A stretch of DNA of 64,000 nt from Maratus speciosus (Eukaryota; Arthropoda; Arachnida; Araneae; Salticidae): the NCBI GenBank assembly GCA_963932465.1, contig OZ010800.1, positions 99,033,307-99,097,306 on the forward strand, read 5' to 3'. Positions 1-12,587 of the stretch are shown in pieces (position 1 is the first letter of the stretch; each line of letters starts with the position of its first letter). The position numbers and the translations under genes are program-made. The notes below the pieces were generated by a model. It was not told where the DNA came from. It ran no database searches and saw only the letters and a program-made list of their open reading frames with translations.

Positions 1-270
1 TATTGGAGAAAAATAGAAAAAAAAAACACCCACAGATATATTTAAAACACAGAACCTGGCTATAAATTCTGTCAATATGTGGGAATGTCCACTGTTAGAC
101 TTCTGACCACCAGAACAAATTTCCATATATATTTCCACTTCTTTTATTACAAAATATATTTAAGATAAATTTGAAGCAACCCTTAAAAATACATGCACTG
201 TACTTTCATAAACCATATACAATTTGTAACAAAAAGCATTTAACTTGGCTAGATAATAAATGAAAATTTT

Positions 271-477
271 GTTACTCTTGTGACCACAAAAAATGCAATT
301 TTCAAAAATTGTGTTTGACGCAGAAATTCTGTGAATTATATGAGACTATAGAAATAAAATATACAGAATATAGCAGCGTAATTATATTTTTTTAAAACAT
401 TAATCATTGAACTCATCCGATAACACATGAATTAATTACATTTGATTTTGCAAAATGCTAAGTGTTACTCTTGTGAC
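271..477 (+). repeat. Two copies of the 14-mer GTTACTCTTGTGAC (left cluster)
   Basis: The 14-mer occurs exactly at 271-284 and 464-477 on the plus strand. Three more exact copies lie at 2828-3022. The motif is close to a small dyad: TGTTAC and GTGACA can pair around a TCTT loop, with one G-T pair. The left cluster lies just downstream of the minus-strand transposase-like relic at 685-2430, the other cluster just upstream. This arrangement fits subterminal binding sites of a transposon, but all five copies point the same way, which is less usual for the two ends of an element. Function is inferred only. Confidence 0.7.
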
Positions 478-684
478 ATTTTGTACATAATGTAATTTTA
501 GCAAAAAACAGTATAAATACTAAACAAAATAATTAAAATAAGTTTAGAAAAATTATTTTCCATACAGAACAATTTTTAATGATGGTTTAATTTTAAAATA
601 ACATAAAATAATGTAAAAAAATTCTAAAATTCTAAAATTAACAAACACTATAACCACATAGTAGCCTCTCAGTTTCTGCTACTT

Positions 685-2430
685 AACAGAATAAGCTATT
701 GTCTGCATTATCAGTAATATGACTTTCAACTTCTCCTGTATCATGATTTACGTAATGAAACACAAATTCTTTGTTCGAATCATGTTAGTGTAAGGTTTGT
801 AGTAGATAGTGTAATTTTTCATGGTTTTAATAAATTGTATTTGTTGAATAGTATTATCTCGCAAAGTAATGAAACTTTATTGTTTTATTGTTTTGTTGTA
901 TCTTTATTGTTTTGACAAAATAAGCAGTACATCTTAGAATTGCTTTTTTCGCACGCACTTCATTCCATATATAACATTATACAACAACACAAAATAAATC
1001 TACAGCATCTATATCAGGAGTATTTGAAAGAAAAAATGCCCAATTAAGTTAATTGAGAAAGGAGTCTGATTCATTGCAGGCATATTTGCATAGTTATATT
1101 TTTGTTTAAATTTGGAAGCACAACCATCATATAAAAAAGTAAAACAGGTACATTTTAGGAAAATACAAATTCCCTTAAAGATGCAATGTTGAAATTTTAC
1201 ATACGAAAGCATTTACAAAAAATTGATTATGAGTTACATTGTCTAAAATAATATCATAAGATTTTACTTTATTGGGATCATACTAAATAAAAAGCTGAAA
1301 ATACAGTCGCGTGTGGATTTGAGCAGTAATGTAGTATTTCATACCAAAATTTCGTCTTGGCAAATAAAACAGTTTCCAGAAAATCCACTGATATAACTAT
1401 TCTTTGAGAAATTGTTATTTTTTTGGCATTGCGAAAATAATCTCTTGTACAAGTTTCAATGAATGTGTGCCACAGAAATGGATTTAGTTGCTTCAGAAAA
1501 TTTTTAAACAATCAGAAATGGTTTCTTTAACTTTTACTTTTTCAAAACGTTTATCAACGTTTTCAAAAAGTAACAGTATTGAGAAGGTGTTGATAAACGT
1601 TTTGTCAGTAGCGAGACGTCTATCAATATTTTGCTATTTACAATAACTTATAAGAAGTTCTGTATTATGGACTTCCGTTTCAAATAATTCTTTGATGTTA
1701 TCTCCACAAATTAGACATTCTGAATTCCTAAATTCTAATTATCATGTATCTCGGCAGACAAAGTCATCAATCCATCACAGGAATGTTTAATGCAGCAAAT
1801 ACACCAGTTATAACATTATAAATTGCATGAATGTTTCCGTGACAGCAACAAATAGAGATATTCTCATGAGTCATTTTCTATTGTTTTATGAAACTAGGCT
1901 TTAAAGCTGCAAAGGTATCTCCAATTTTTCAATTTAGGAAAGCTTCTTTAAACAAAAAACGTATTCCTTATTAAAATGTCCCCTAGAATTGATGAAATTA
2001 TGTGATCTTTTTTACGCTTAACTAGCGTAGATTTAGCTGAAGAATGACCTCTTCTTAAATCTTCATCGACATAAAATTCTCCAAAGCTGTGGAGTTAGAT
2101 TTTTTTCCGTTATAGTATCTGAGGTTAGCTAGTTTGCTACTTTTTCCTCTTCTTAATATTTCCATTTTCTTGCTGAAGCTTTTGCTGGTTCTAAGACTTT
2201 TCTTCACCTTATCGTATTATATTTTGTTTTATTTCTTTCTCACAACAACATATTCAGTTTCGTTCTTATTTTTTCTCTGCAATTTTTGGCGCTCAATAGA
2301 ATTTTTCCTGCTCTTTAAAAAAATGGCGTGTATAAGAAGCAATATTAAAATATCTCCTTTAAAATATTCTATCGGAATTCTTTCCATAAGAGTATTCCAT
2401 AAATAATCCATTATAAGAGTTTCCATAAGA
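685..2430 (-). pseudogene. Decayed transposase-like gene (DFAENY / DGC-QFKNK family)
   Basis: Read on the minus strand in several frames, this stretch preserves, in the right order, blocks of a family of long arthropod and hydrozoan transposase-like proteins that I recognise from memory. Near 2230-2330 is a basic N-terminal part rich in K and R (ending around IERQKLQRKNKNETEY). Near 1990-2090 is GEFYVDEDLRRGHSS. At about 1800-1950 is a block with FKEAF, KIGDTFAALKP and a cysteine/histidine stretch (ISICCCHGNIHAIYN). Near 1700-1740 is SECLICGD. At 1278-1511 is a block with HTFIETCTRDYF and VISVDFLE, matching the usual DFAENY site, and at about 1070-1130 is DGCASKFKQKYNYANM, matching the usual SDG-x3-QFKN site. 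Frames change repeatedly and stops interrupt (for example after FKEAFLN), so it cannot make protein. The aspartates in the DF and DG blocks are still present. Family assignment is by motif order; no search was run. Confidence 0.6.
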
Positions 2431-2827
2431 CTTCCAATAAGAACTTCTATAGGTTATAAAGCAGAATTTAGTAAACGAAGCTTTACAAAGCCTATAAAAT
2501 ATCTAATCAAAGACCATCTGCTTCAAACCAAAAGAAAGCACACAAAAATGACACGAGTTGAGTTGTTTTAATATATCTTTAATTACTTGTCATGATTATT
2601 TTATAATCTTAAGTAATACCAAAAAGAATAAAAATAAATCCACCCATTAAACAAACACTAATAAAGCTATTTTATCTTCCTTAAAATTTACAAAATAACC
2701 TTAGTTATAGTTAAAACTATTTCAAGAACTGCTCCAATAACAGAGAAAAAACAGCAAAACTTTAAGCATTCTGTTTGTTTTGGTTGTAACACAGTTTTAT
2801 ATCAAACTATCGACAAAAGCATTATGT

Positions 2828-3022
2828 GTTACTCTTGTGACACAGACGTTTGTTACTCTTGTGACAACTCCCCAGAGCCTATGCCATGCATAGCAGAAAC
2901 AAAATATTTAATGTAAAATATGTCTTATACCTCGAAATTAGTGAATTAGAAGTTTTGGATAAAATTTTTAAGTAGTTTTATTTTAATTAAAACTTTTGTA
3001 TGTTTTCCGTTACTCTTGTGAC
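2828..3022 (+). repeat. Three copies of the 14-mer GTTACTCTTGTGAC (right cluster)
   Basis: Exact copies lie at 2828-2841, 2852-2865 and 3009-3022; the first two start 24 bp apart. They are in the same orientation as the left cluster at 271-477. They sit about 400 bp upstream of the minus-strand transposase-like relic. Five exact 14-mers within 2.8 kb is far beyond chance. Their role is not shown by the sequence. Confidence 0.7.
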
Positions 3023-6018
3023 ATTTAAGTATTAACGTTTAAATACTGCCAAAAATATATTAAAAACATTACCTAAAAGATTTTATCTGTGTAGATCTTA
3101 AAGATATGATAATAGTTTGTTGATTTGAACGCATAGTAATTTTATTGAATTCTAAAAGTAAAAAATCCATACCTTTCAATAAGTTGTATTTTAAGCTCAA
3201 ATGTAAATGTAGTTTTATACTGTTAGTATCCAGCTCACTTTCAGTAAACACTTGCTCTTATGAAATTAAAACTTACAATTTCATATACTTCGACTCTTTA
3301 ACTTTAAATTGATGTATCAAACTTATTTTTCCGTTTAAAAAAATTTTTCAGCAAATTTTTTTTTCTTCCGAAGACGTTTCCATGTTTTTTTAACCATTTG
3401 GAAAAATGGTTATTGTCTTCGTCAGGGTAGGAAATCAAAAGCATATCTAAAGCTTTTGATTGGTTTAATCCCCTTTTTATTCGTTTTCTGATTGTTCTAT
3501 ACTGTAATCTGTATTTCCCTTTACTTTCAACAGAGATGAATACTTCTGTTGCCACTATGACAAAAAAGTAATAAAAACTACAAAAAAATAATAATAACTC
3601 CGAAACAAATTGCATTTAAAAGTACATTTTTGTCTCTATACGACGGTGTAAAAAGTAATATTGTGGGACGTTTAGAAGTTTAAGAATGAAATTTCATTTA
3701 AAATGGGTTGTCAGAATTCTAAGATGGAAAAGCCTTTTCCCGAACAGCCAATGAAATGCTTGGATAATACGTAAATTTCAGGTGGATAATATGTAAGTTT
3801 TAAGAAATCTCACGGGTCGCAGGCGATTTTTGTCGGTTGTAATTTTTACGTGTAATAACTCTATTAATGTTTAATCTATAGCGTGAGTAATGTATGATCA
3901 ACTCCGTTGGATTTTTTATGTCTTAAACTTTAGTCTTCGAAAAAATCATTTTCCAAATGTTCGTTGTAATTTGTTAAATTACTTTTTTTATAATTATTAT
4001 TTCTTTTTACACATTATTTCGTTGGTAGAACTGTTTAACATTACTTTATTTTTTAAACTAATTAAATAATAAATAAATAACGTACTTTATTTTCCATTAA
4101 ATTTCCGTATAAAGATAGAATGACTTTTCATTAGTATTCTTGGACAGTATCTTTTCTTTCATTGTCCTCGAGCAAATAATGCTAAATGTAATAACGTATT
4201 TTTATTTCACAAATAATATTGCAAATAATAATTTCATCAAAGAAAATATATCAAGTTGTTTAAAACATTTAATAATGTTCTTAATAATTTTATATATTAT
4301 TTAAATTAAATTATTTAATTGAATTATATAATCAATATAATCTCAAGGCAATTATTTTTATACGGCTAATTTTTTCAATTAAAAATGAAATTGTAAAAAA
4401 GTACTTTTTAAAATACTACTGGTTTGCATTACATTTCACGAGAAACAAATATTGAAAAGCTATATCATTTTTTCCAAGTCACTCGTTGTTTGCTTACTGC
4501 TATTTCCAAATAATAAAATTTATTCTATTTAATCCCAACTTTCTTTGAGTAAATAAATGTTGTACTACTATTCAGAAATAGTGGTACTCGAGATATAGCC
4601 GAATTCGTATATATGTAACATCTAATGAAATAATGAACAGCATGTTTGAGGTTTAACTGTTCCAAAAATGACATTAAAGTATAACTAAAGCCTTCTAAAA
4701 CATAACTAATATAATTTGGGGTAAAAGTGAAGTAATGTACAGGGACGTATTTTGGAAGATTTTGAATAAAAAATAATAAGAAAAAATAAAGGTTGCAAAA
4801 AAGAGAATTTTTTAAAATAAACTTAATAGTATAACGTTTCTAGGAAAAGAATACGGGTACAACTTTCTGCGTTTGGTTAGAGGATTATTTTAAATGCGTA
4901 CGTCGATGAGATATTTTTGTTCTAAGAAAATACGCTAATACTTCGAAATAATGAAGAATTATCTCTTCCATTTTTGTTATTCAATAACAAAATCTTATGT
5001 TTTCTTCGTATTTCAATAATCTTCAAAGAAAACATATATATGACCTTGATAAATTCTCTTAATTCTTCAGAAATCCTTATATATGGTATATGGTTGTAGT
5101 TTTTATAAATTAACTCTTGTTTTATTTCGTATAATCGTATAATCTCTTTTTAAAGGAAAAGTGGAGAGTGGTATGAGAAAAAATACAAAATATCTTTCAG
5201 TTTCAAAGATTTCTTTAGAAAATTCCAGGTATCTGCATGCGGTCGAGGCGATTAATAAAAATGTACAGTCTACACATATTTTTAATGCAATAAATACAGA
5301 TACTTTTATTCAATTGCAATACAGAATGATAAAAAAGAAAACATGAAATCCGAGCAGTATCTTCAGAACAATTTAAAAAATTGGGTATTTTGCTATTTAT
5401 TTGCGAAATTTAATGCTTAAACCAAACAGTGTACACCCAGTTCAAATAAATATATTTCAATTTTCTTACTACTACATACTTTTTTACACTTACCTATAGC
5501 GCACTGAGCAAGGAGTTTTACAGAATATTCCAAATGAAGTAAAATATTTCAAAATATGTCAAAATATACATATTTTTTATTAAAAATTACCGTTGTTTTA
5601 TGTTACAGTACCTATGACACATTTATATTATCAAACAGAAATTATGTTCCAGTACAGAATACAGTGAGTAGTATGGAAAACATTCTGACAAACATGGATA
5701 AAGATATAATTACTTAAAATATAAGTAGGATAATACATTTTTTGTTATGCAAATGTGTTCCTTTAAATTATCCCAACATTGTATGTTTACTTTTAACCTC
5801 ATTTGCGACCGGCGGCATTTACACAAACTTTTTTCTGCTTACACAACTTTTTTTAAAGTTATCTTTACTTAAATAATCACGAAAATGCTCTAATTAAAAA
5901 ATACAAAAATTACTTTTTTTAATTACAGTTGAAAAAATAAACAAATACTGTATTTGCTTTTTGAAGTTCCATATATGCACCCGTGGTCCCGATCGGGTTC
6001 ATTAATAAATGGAATTAA
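3023..6018. other. AT-rich stretch with no recognisable gene
   Basis: About 3 kb of AT-rich DNA with short ORFs only. A minus-strand ORF at 3304-3615 (103 codons) has a lysine-rich C-terminal half that I do not recognise; it lies upstream of the transposase-like relic and might be a remnant of the same element. I see no terminal repeats, tRNA or tandem arrays here. Confidence 0.5.
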
Positions 6019-6020
6019 TA

Positions 6021-7479
6021 CACTGCTCAAAAGATTTAGAAGAGCGCATGGTTTTAAAAAAAATACGCAAATATTTATACCGATAAGTAACGTAAAGTAA
6101 AACATCCATAATTTAAAGAGTAGTAGAAAACAGATAAAAAAAATTCCACATGCAAATTAAAGTTTATGACGTCAAATACTATAAAAAAGAGATAAGTGCA
6201 GAAATCGGGATTTTGCAGAAACATCTGTTTCACTGTCTCAGTTGTAAAATTCAATTGTTCTGCTTGTGTTTTGTGGAAAGGTGACATGGAAATGTCACAT
6301 CGATGAGATTTACCGGAATACATGGCTTGACGTGTTATCGGGACAGTTTGAATCTGGGTAAACACAAGGAAGTGTAGCGGACGCTGTTGGGGCCGCAAGA
6401 AGTGTCAATACAAAGTCGTGGAATCGACTCCAAGACACACGGAATAGTAGACATCGACAAATGCAAGGTCGGCCATGTGCTACCACAGAAACTGATGACC
6501 GATATACCTTGTTAACAGCTCGTCGAGACAGATCGGACAATGCTACTGTGCTGCAAACACGGTTATTCTTGGCCACAGGACGAAGGGTGTCCAGTCAAAC
6601 AGTCCAAAATAGGCTTCATCAGAGTGGTCTCTATACACGTAAGTCAATGGTCTGTATTCCGTTGATCTCAAGCATCTGTGGGGCCCAAAAAGGTGGGAAA
6701 CTGAACATCGAATTTGGAGGCAATGTTGTTTGTGTCAAATTCTGTTTACAGACGAGTCCCGATTCAGTCTGGATGTGACATACGATGTGTTTTGGCATGG
6801 AAAGAAACGGACACTCAAAACAATACCACATTCGTTTGTTAAAGGTCACATTACACACGAGGTGGGTTCATGCTATAGGCTGGAATCAGCATAGGTACAG
6901 GTCAGCATAGGTGCAGGATATGCGTGCCTGCATATAATTCGGAATGGTACGATGTAGGTCCGAAGTTATACAGACGAGATACTGAGACCTCATATCGTAT
7001 TTTATGTTGTTGCAATTAGTGATTTCATTTTTTCCATGCATGATAATGCCAAACATTATAAGGCTTGTCTTGTGGAAAACCTGCTTCAAGCTAAAGCAAT
7101 ACGGCGTATGGAATGACCAGCATGTTCTCCTGACATGAATCCGATCGTGCATGTTTGGAACATATTTAGACGGTGCATTGCTGCGAGACCATGACCTCCT
7201 TTTACTGTTTGAGTACACCACGCGCCATATTAAAAACCTTGCATCATTTCTAAACAATAATTTTTTTATTATTTACACGTAACCAAATTATTGCTCAAAA
7301 CAATCTTTTCATGTTCTTTCCATCTTTTCAAAGAAGAAAAGCTCTCTTACAATTGTTTTGCGTCTTTTTTTCGGTATCGCGCACTTATGCACGTGCACTA
7401 TCCTTTTTATGCCCATACGTGGCTGTCTCGCACTGTTCTTTTCACTTTTTGCTTGCTCCTCCAATTTTTTTGAGCAGTG
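6021..7479 (+). mobile_element. Tc1-type DNA transposon, full length but inactive
   Basis: The element begins CACTGCTCAA and ends with the reverse complement TTGAGCAGTG; the ends match for about 30 bp with a few differences. It is flanked on both sides by TA (6019-6020 and 7480-7481), the target duplication of the Tc1/mariner superfamily. Its 1,459 bp length is normal for Tc1. The interior encodes a broken transposase on the plus strand. Because both ends and the TA duplication survive, the copy arrived by transposition and then decayed in place. It could still be cut by a related active transposase if one exists, but it makes none. Confidence 0.9.
6292..7190 (+). pseudogene. Tc1 transposase pseudogene with E-to-V change at the third catalytic site
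   Basis: The reading starts at an ATG at 6292 (MSHR, stop, DLPEYMA, stop, RVIGTV), matching the usual helix-turn-helix start of this Tc1 group. After a frameshift it continues with GSVADAVGAARSVNTKSW and GRPCATTETDDRYTLL through the second DNA-binding domain. The catalytic core shows FTDESRFSL (first D present), MHDNAKHYKACLVEN (second D present) and, exactly 34 residues later, PDMNPIVHVWN, where the usual glutamate of PIEHVW is valine. A TGA replaces the tryptophan codon of the WP pair. There are at least two frameshifts and several stops. The DD34E spacing identifies the Tc1 family; the changes show that it is dead. Confidence 0.88.
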
Positions 7480-7481
7480 TA

Positions 7482-8666
7482 TATGATCTTTAAACATACT
7501 TATTGTTATAGCTAGTTTTTGGTATGTGTATTAGAGATAAAAGCGGTTTCGTTTCTTTCCTTTTATATACCTTAATTTAGATATATTTCATTAAAATTAT
7601 GTGTGCATTATGGGGCTATAAATAACACAGAAAATTCAGAAAAAATACATTTGTGTCAATCTGGCTTAGTCTGTTGAAATCCTGGAATAGTAAAGACATT
7701 ATATTATATTTCTGTAAAATTTATAAACACATAAAGAAGAAAATATTTATGTAATGAAGTAAGTATTCAAAAGAAGATAATTAATTATAATCTTAAAGAA
7801 TTTTGATACATATTTCCTAAATATTATATAGATCCTATAAATATTGTTTCATATAGCAAAAACTAAATGTTATAAAATTTACTTTTCCCGTTCTCTAATT
7901 GACTTATATTAAATTATATTATATGACTTATAAAAAAACATTTTATAGGAATCTATTTCAGAGACACATAACGTGCTATACTATTGGTAGGTGTAATATC
8001 AAAGACAAGAAAAAAAACAATTAGTCTTAGAATATCAGATATATTTCAATCTATAAAAAATAAAGGTAACTGGAATTTAAGATCCAATCAGTTTGCAAAA
8101 ATTCTGATGTTTGATCTGGTGAATCTGAAGAATTATCTGATGCTATTAATTTATCCACACATGAAAAATTATGAAATTTTATATGAAAAATTATCTGAAA
8201 AATTGTTTTTAATGTGAAAAATTAAGTTATTATAAACCGCCGTATATGTGGGTAGGATAGGGCGATTTGAGATTACAAAAAAGTTTGTAACGATTTAAGT
8301 TTCTGCTTATATTTAACCATTCTGAAATACCTCTTGTTTTTCAATTAAAAATTAGTAGGAAATTTGTTTCTCTATGAAGTATGCGCTTGCATCCTCTCAA
8401 CGCTCTCCAGAGAAACGATAAAACTATATAGTGTATCGGAAATTTTTTTCGAGGGTGAAACATTTCTTAATAAATTTTAACAAAGTTATGTGTACTGTGC
8501 TGATAATGTAATATGTAACGCCATTGTCCAGTCGTTAGACACGTTAAATGTTCGTTCACAATTGTGTGGTACAATTGAACCCATTTAAAAGCAGAATGAC
8601 TTATCATACTTTCTTAAATACTTGAAAACAAGAATATTCTGGACGTCCTACAATGATGTATATGGG
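7482..8666. other. AT-rich stretch with no recognisable feature
   Basis: About 1.2 kb. A plus-strand ORF at 7984-8217 (77 codons) has no family features and is typical of chance ORFs in such DNA. I see no repeats with terminal symmetry in this interval. Confidence 0.5.
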
Positions 8667-9718
8667 GTACGTTCAATCGTGGAAAAAAAAAGTTAAACAC
8701 ACCCTACTCACTCCTCAACAAATCATACTAGAAGAAATTTACTGGTACCGAACGATTGGAAATAAAGTCTACTTTTAAATGTTGTATATAAAATTTGCTT
8801 AGGGGACCATCTACATATTAAAACGATCCCAAACTACATATTTTTCAATTGCAATACTCAATTTTAAAACGATATTTCAGATCTTCGGTTCGAACTATGC
8901 CTAGTCACCAAATTTCAAGTCATTTGATTGATAAGTTTAAACAATCAAAATTTAGTGCTTCTAATGTTAAATTACATTTTCATATTTCCATTAATATCTC
9001 CTGAAATTATGCTTCTAATGTGCTAAATTTTAGCAGTAATATTTAATACCCAAACGTAAATAAGTTGAATATGAATTGTTTATAATTTTGTGATATGAAT
9101 TATGGAATTAATACTCGAAAAAATTATGAATTGCAACCTACAATTTTTTTGGTGGATTTAGATTTTTTAAGTCCTGCTTTATGAAAATTTCAATATTCAC
9201 ATTTTCCATCCAAGTAGTTTTCAAATTGAGCTTAAAAAATGGCAAAACGATGGTTTAAGGGGTCGTCTATGATAGAAGTGATGAGATATTTTGAAATGTC
9301 TTATGCTATTCTATAATCTAGCTGTCTTCAATAACTACTTAAGAGAAGCTTAAGATGCCTTGTTCAAGAAGGGGTATCTCTTGCTCGAGTAACGAACCTC
9401 CATTTGGCTACAGTCCCTAAAATAGGCTTATTTTAAAATAATTAATTTCTGGGAAACTTATCGTACGAATTGCATAAAAATCTGTTTTAGGTTAATTGAA
9501 GGGTGTAGAGTTAATTTATGCTATTAGAATTGTGAAACTGGTATTGAAAAAACAAAGTTAAGGATCGTTTTGATATGTAGACAGCCCACAAAGAAAATTT
9601 TATATACATAATTTAAAACTAGACTCTATTACCAATCGTGTGGTACCAGTAGCTTTCTTCTACAATAAATCTTTGCATAGTAAGGGGTGTTTACTTTTTC
9701 TTTTTTCCAAGGCTGTAC
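8667..9718. mobile_element. MITE-like element with ~170 bp inverted terminal repeats
   Basis: The first ~180 bp (8667-8845) and the reverse complement of the last ~180 bp (9540-9718) match well. Shared blocks include AACACACCCT / AACACCCCTTA, CTGGTACC-ACGATTGG, ATGT-TATAAAATTT and CTACATAT-AAAACGATCC. The ends are near GTAC on both sides. The ~700 bp interior has no coding sequence that I recognise. Long inverted ends and a non-coding interior fit a non-autonomous DNA transposon. The target duplication is not clear, so the superfamily is unknown and the outer boundaries are good to about 10 bp. Confidence 0.75.
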
Positions 9719-10457
9719 ATTTGTTTGTGACCTGTTTTATCACTTGTAAAATACCGTTGAGAAGACAATAGCAATTATATACGAAGGCATCATCCGAGAA
9801 AAAAAAATTAAAAGAAAAACTTAAAAAATAAAAGATATAAAATAGAGTGTCCTGTAGAGCTGAGGTTTTTCATCCTATGATCTCGGCGTCTTCGACCATA
9901 TTCATTGAACTTACAGCAGCGTCCAATCTCGGAACAGGGCCACTGCAAAACTGTTGGAAGGGATGTAGGTGCTATCATGAAAAATCTCACCATAAAAAGT
10001 AATATGTTAGAAGAAATCAACTAGCATGTTCTGTGTGGCTGGCCGCTTACAGAAGGGGGGCGGGGAAAAAGTGGCCTCTTCGAGCTCATTAATTGCTCTT
10101 ACGACAACGAATACTAACAAAACTGGTGTAATCGGGATCCCGTGAAGACTTTAGGAAAGCAGGTTTTCTCGATCTGTGAAGATCTCATCTTAAAAATTCG
10201 AAAGCAAATCTCAATAAGTTATGGTATCAACAGTATGAACTATAATCACATTTTTCTTAAAAACAGCATTACGGAAGTTCCTTTTGCAGACAGTTCATCA
10301 AATGATACTTAAAATATTGAGATACTTTTAAAAATACTTTGTTTCAATTAGAAAACAAAACAGATTTATCCGAATACGGGGAAAATGAAACGCAATTTCC
10401 AAATCTACTTCAAATGAATGTCATAAATATTGTGTACCTGGTGGCAATATAGCACAT
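9719..10457. other. Stretch with no recognisable feature
   Basis: About 740 bp between two mobile elements. It has somewhat mixed base composition and a short G run near 10055. I see no ORF of interest, repeat or RNA gene. Confidence 0.45.
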
Positions 10458-11917
10458 TTAAAAAGTCCTTTCGGCCAGTACCGGGAGGAAGAGGTAGCTT
10501 TCATATTCCTTATTTTTAAAAAGCCAGCTTATATTATTCAGACGCACAAAGCTCAATTTAGTGGAAACTGATTCTAGGAGATTCAATACTAATTATTATT
10601 AATACTAAATCATTAAGAATGAAAATTTCGCAAAATTAGTCATCTTTATCCAAGCTGATTTTATTTAAAGAAACTTATATTTGGTTGCCAAATTCGGCGA
10701 TATCTTGAAGTGCCTGACATTTTAAGACAACATTGTGGATGAGGCAAACCAGTGAACTTGGTCGAGACCTTAGTAATTCCTGTGCACATGCTCACTCACA
10801 TCGGAATCGGTTGATATACACGAGTGCTGTGGCAGGCAAAAGATCAGATTTTTCAAAATGTCACCCACATTAGAAATTCAAACTGCTATGTCTGAGCTAT
10901 TTTTTAAGATAAAGACAAAACAAAAAATGCTCCGGAATCCTTATATCTAGAAATCCTTATTATCACCTTACTTTGAATATATATATATATATTTTTTACT
11001 GGCCGCCATTTTGAAACAATATATCTGATAAAGCTGGCCATCGAACTTGGACAAGACATTGCTATATAGTATCCACATGCCTTCTTACATCGAAATAGCT
11101 TAATAAATACACGTGTTATTGCGTGACAAATATCAATTGGTTTAAAATCTCAGCCATGCTAGAAATTCAAAGTGATATAATTCAACCATTTTTTAAGATA
11201 TAGACGAAACAAAAACTGCTGCGGAATCTTTGTATCAAGGTAAAACACATAAAAAAATCTTTTTCATTTTCCAATTTTTCGATACCTCATTTTAAATTTT
11301 AAATTTAATTTTTTTTAATGGCAGCCCTTTTGATACAAGATGGCGAATGAAGCTGGCCAACGAACTCGGTTTAGATATTGGTATGTACTATGTACACACC
11401 AAGTTACATCCAAATCGGTTCTTAAATACACCTGTTATTTCGTGACAAAAATCAGGTCGTTTCAAAATGTCAGCCACACTAGAAATTCAAAGTGCTATAA
11501 CTCAGCCATTTTTTAAGATATAAACGAAACAATAACTGCTACGGAATCTTTGTACCAATGTCAAACACATAAGAAAAAAATATTTTTTTATTTTCAATTT
11601 TTTGGTACCACATTTCAAATTTTTAATTACGTTAAAAAATTTAAATGGCGCCATTTTAAAACAAGATGGCAGATGAAGTTGTCCAACAAACTCGGTCGAG
11701 ACACTGGTATGTGCTATGTATACACGAAGTTTCATCCAAATCGGAGTTACATTGTAACAAAAATCATATATATATATATATATATATATATCAACATTTG
11801 AACGGAGGGTGGTTTCGGGGTCTGGAGGTTATGTTCGATGAAAATATACCAAAATTTTTTGAAATCGCTTTCCTCCGAACGGCTGCAATAAGTACCTTTT
11901 TGTAATGAAAGCTACCT
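10458..11917 (+). mobile_element. Tandem-unit element with terminal hairpin (copy 1)
   Basis: The element starts near AAAAAGTCCTTTCGGCC and contains GAGGTAGCTTTCA. It then has three to four degenerate ~320 bp direct units (about 10720, 11010, 11330 and 11650). Each unit carries GCCATTTTGA-ACAAGATGGC, a GAACT-GGTCGAGAC block, an ATCGG-TT block and GCCATTTTTTAAGATA. A (TA)n tract follows, then a unique tail (AACGGAGGGTGGTTTCGGGG) and an end near TGAAAGCTACC. The same structure occurs in reverse at 22925-24818. In that copy the terminus forms a perfect 10 bp hairpin, AGGTAGCTTT-8 nt-AAAGCTACCT; here the hairpin is slightly damaged. Internal tandem units, matching subterminal inverted repeats and a 3' hairpin resemble non-autonomous Helentron-type elements, but no replication protein is present, so that class is an inference. 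Confidence 0.75.
11766..11791. repeat. (TA)n microsatellite inside the tandem-unit element
   Basis: A pure AT dinucleotide run of 26 bp at the junction between the last partial ~320 bp unit and the unique tail. The second copy of the element has a far longer run at the same internal position (23051-23180), so the tract belongs to the element and has expanded there. Confidence 0.95.
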
Positions 11918-12587
11918 AAAATATACAACAAGTTTTGCAGCTGAGAAGAAAGAAATAAGCATAAAAAATATGCCTAAGGGAAATTTAGCATTGATAAATA
12001 CGTGTTCAACAGAGAATTTATTGAAATTAGAAATGTAAAATCACAATATATTTTATTTCTCATAATTAACATTTCCATAATATTTAAATGTTTTTAAAAA
12101 TCTATCAAGGAATGATTCAGAAGTCAATAACTACAAATTATTTATTAAAATAAGGACCTTCTTTCATTGCATTTGATAAGAGGATTCTTTTCTTTTCATA
12201 TTGGCAAAGTCAATTCTTAGAATAAGAATTTCTGGAAAACCCATAAATGACAAAAGCATATTTCCATAAATAATTATAATAAAAAGAATCTTCTTGGTAT
12301 TTCATTTATATTTAGTGGGCGGAAAACTCTGTTGACATATTCCCTGGAAGCTCTAAATTTTATAAAATAATAATGATTTATAGAACACGCAATAGTTTCA
12401 TATAGATATTTTCTTATGGAATATTTAAAAAACAGGTTTAAAGAAGCTTTTCAATTCAAAAAATAAAATTATGAATTTAAAAGAAATTCCTTAAAAATAC
12501 TCGATTTTGCTCAGGGAATTATTGCAAAAGAGAAAATATTTTCAAATAAATAATATATTTAATGTAAGTATTTTATATATATATATA

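Noticed and set aside
3304..3615. 103-codon minus-strand ORF with a lysine-rich end
   Set aside because: I could not match it to a family. It may be a relic of the element at 0-3 kb, but there is not enough to call a gene.
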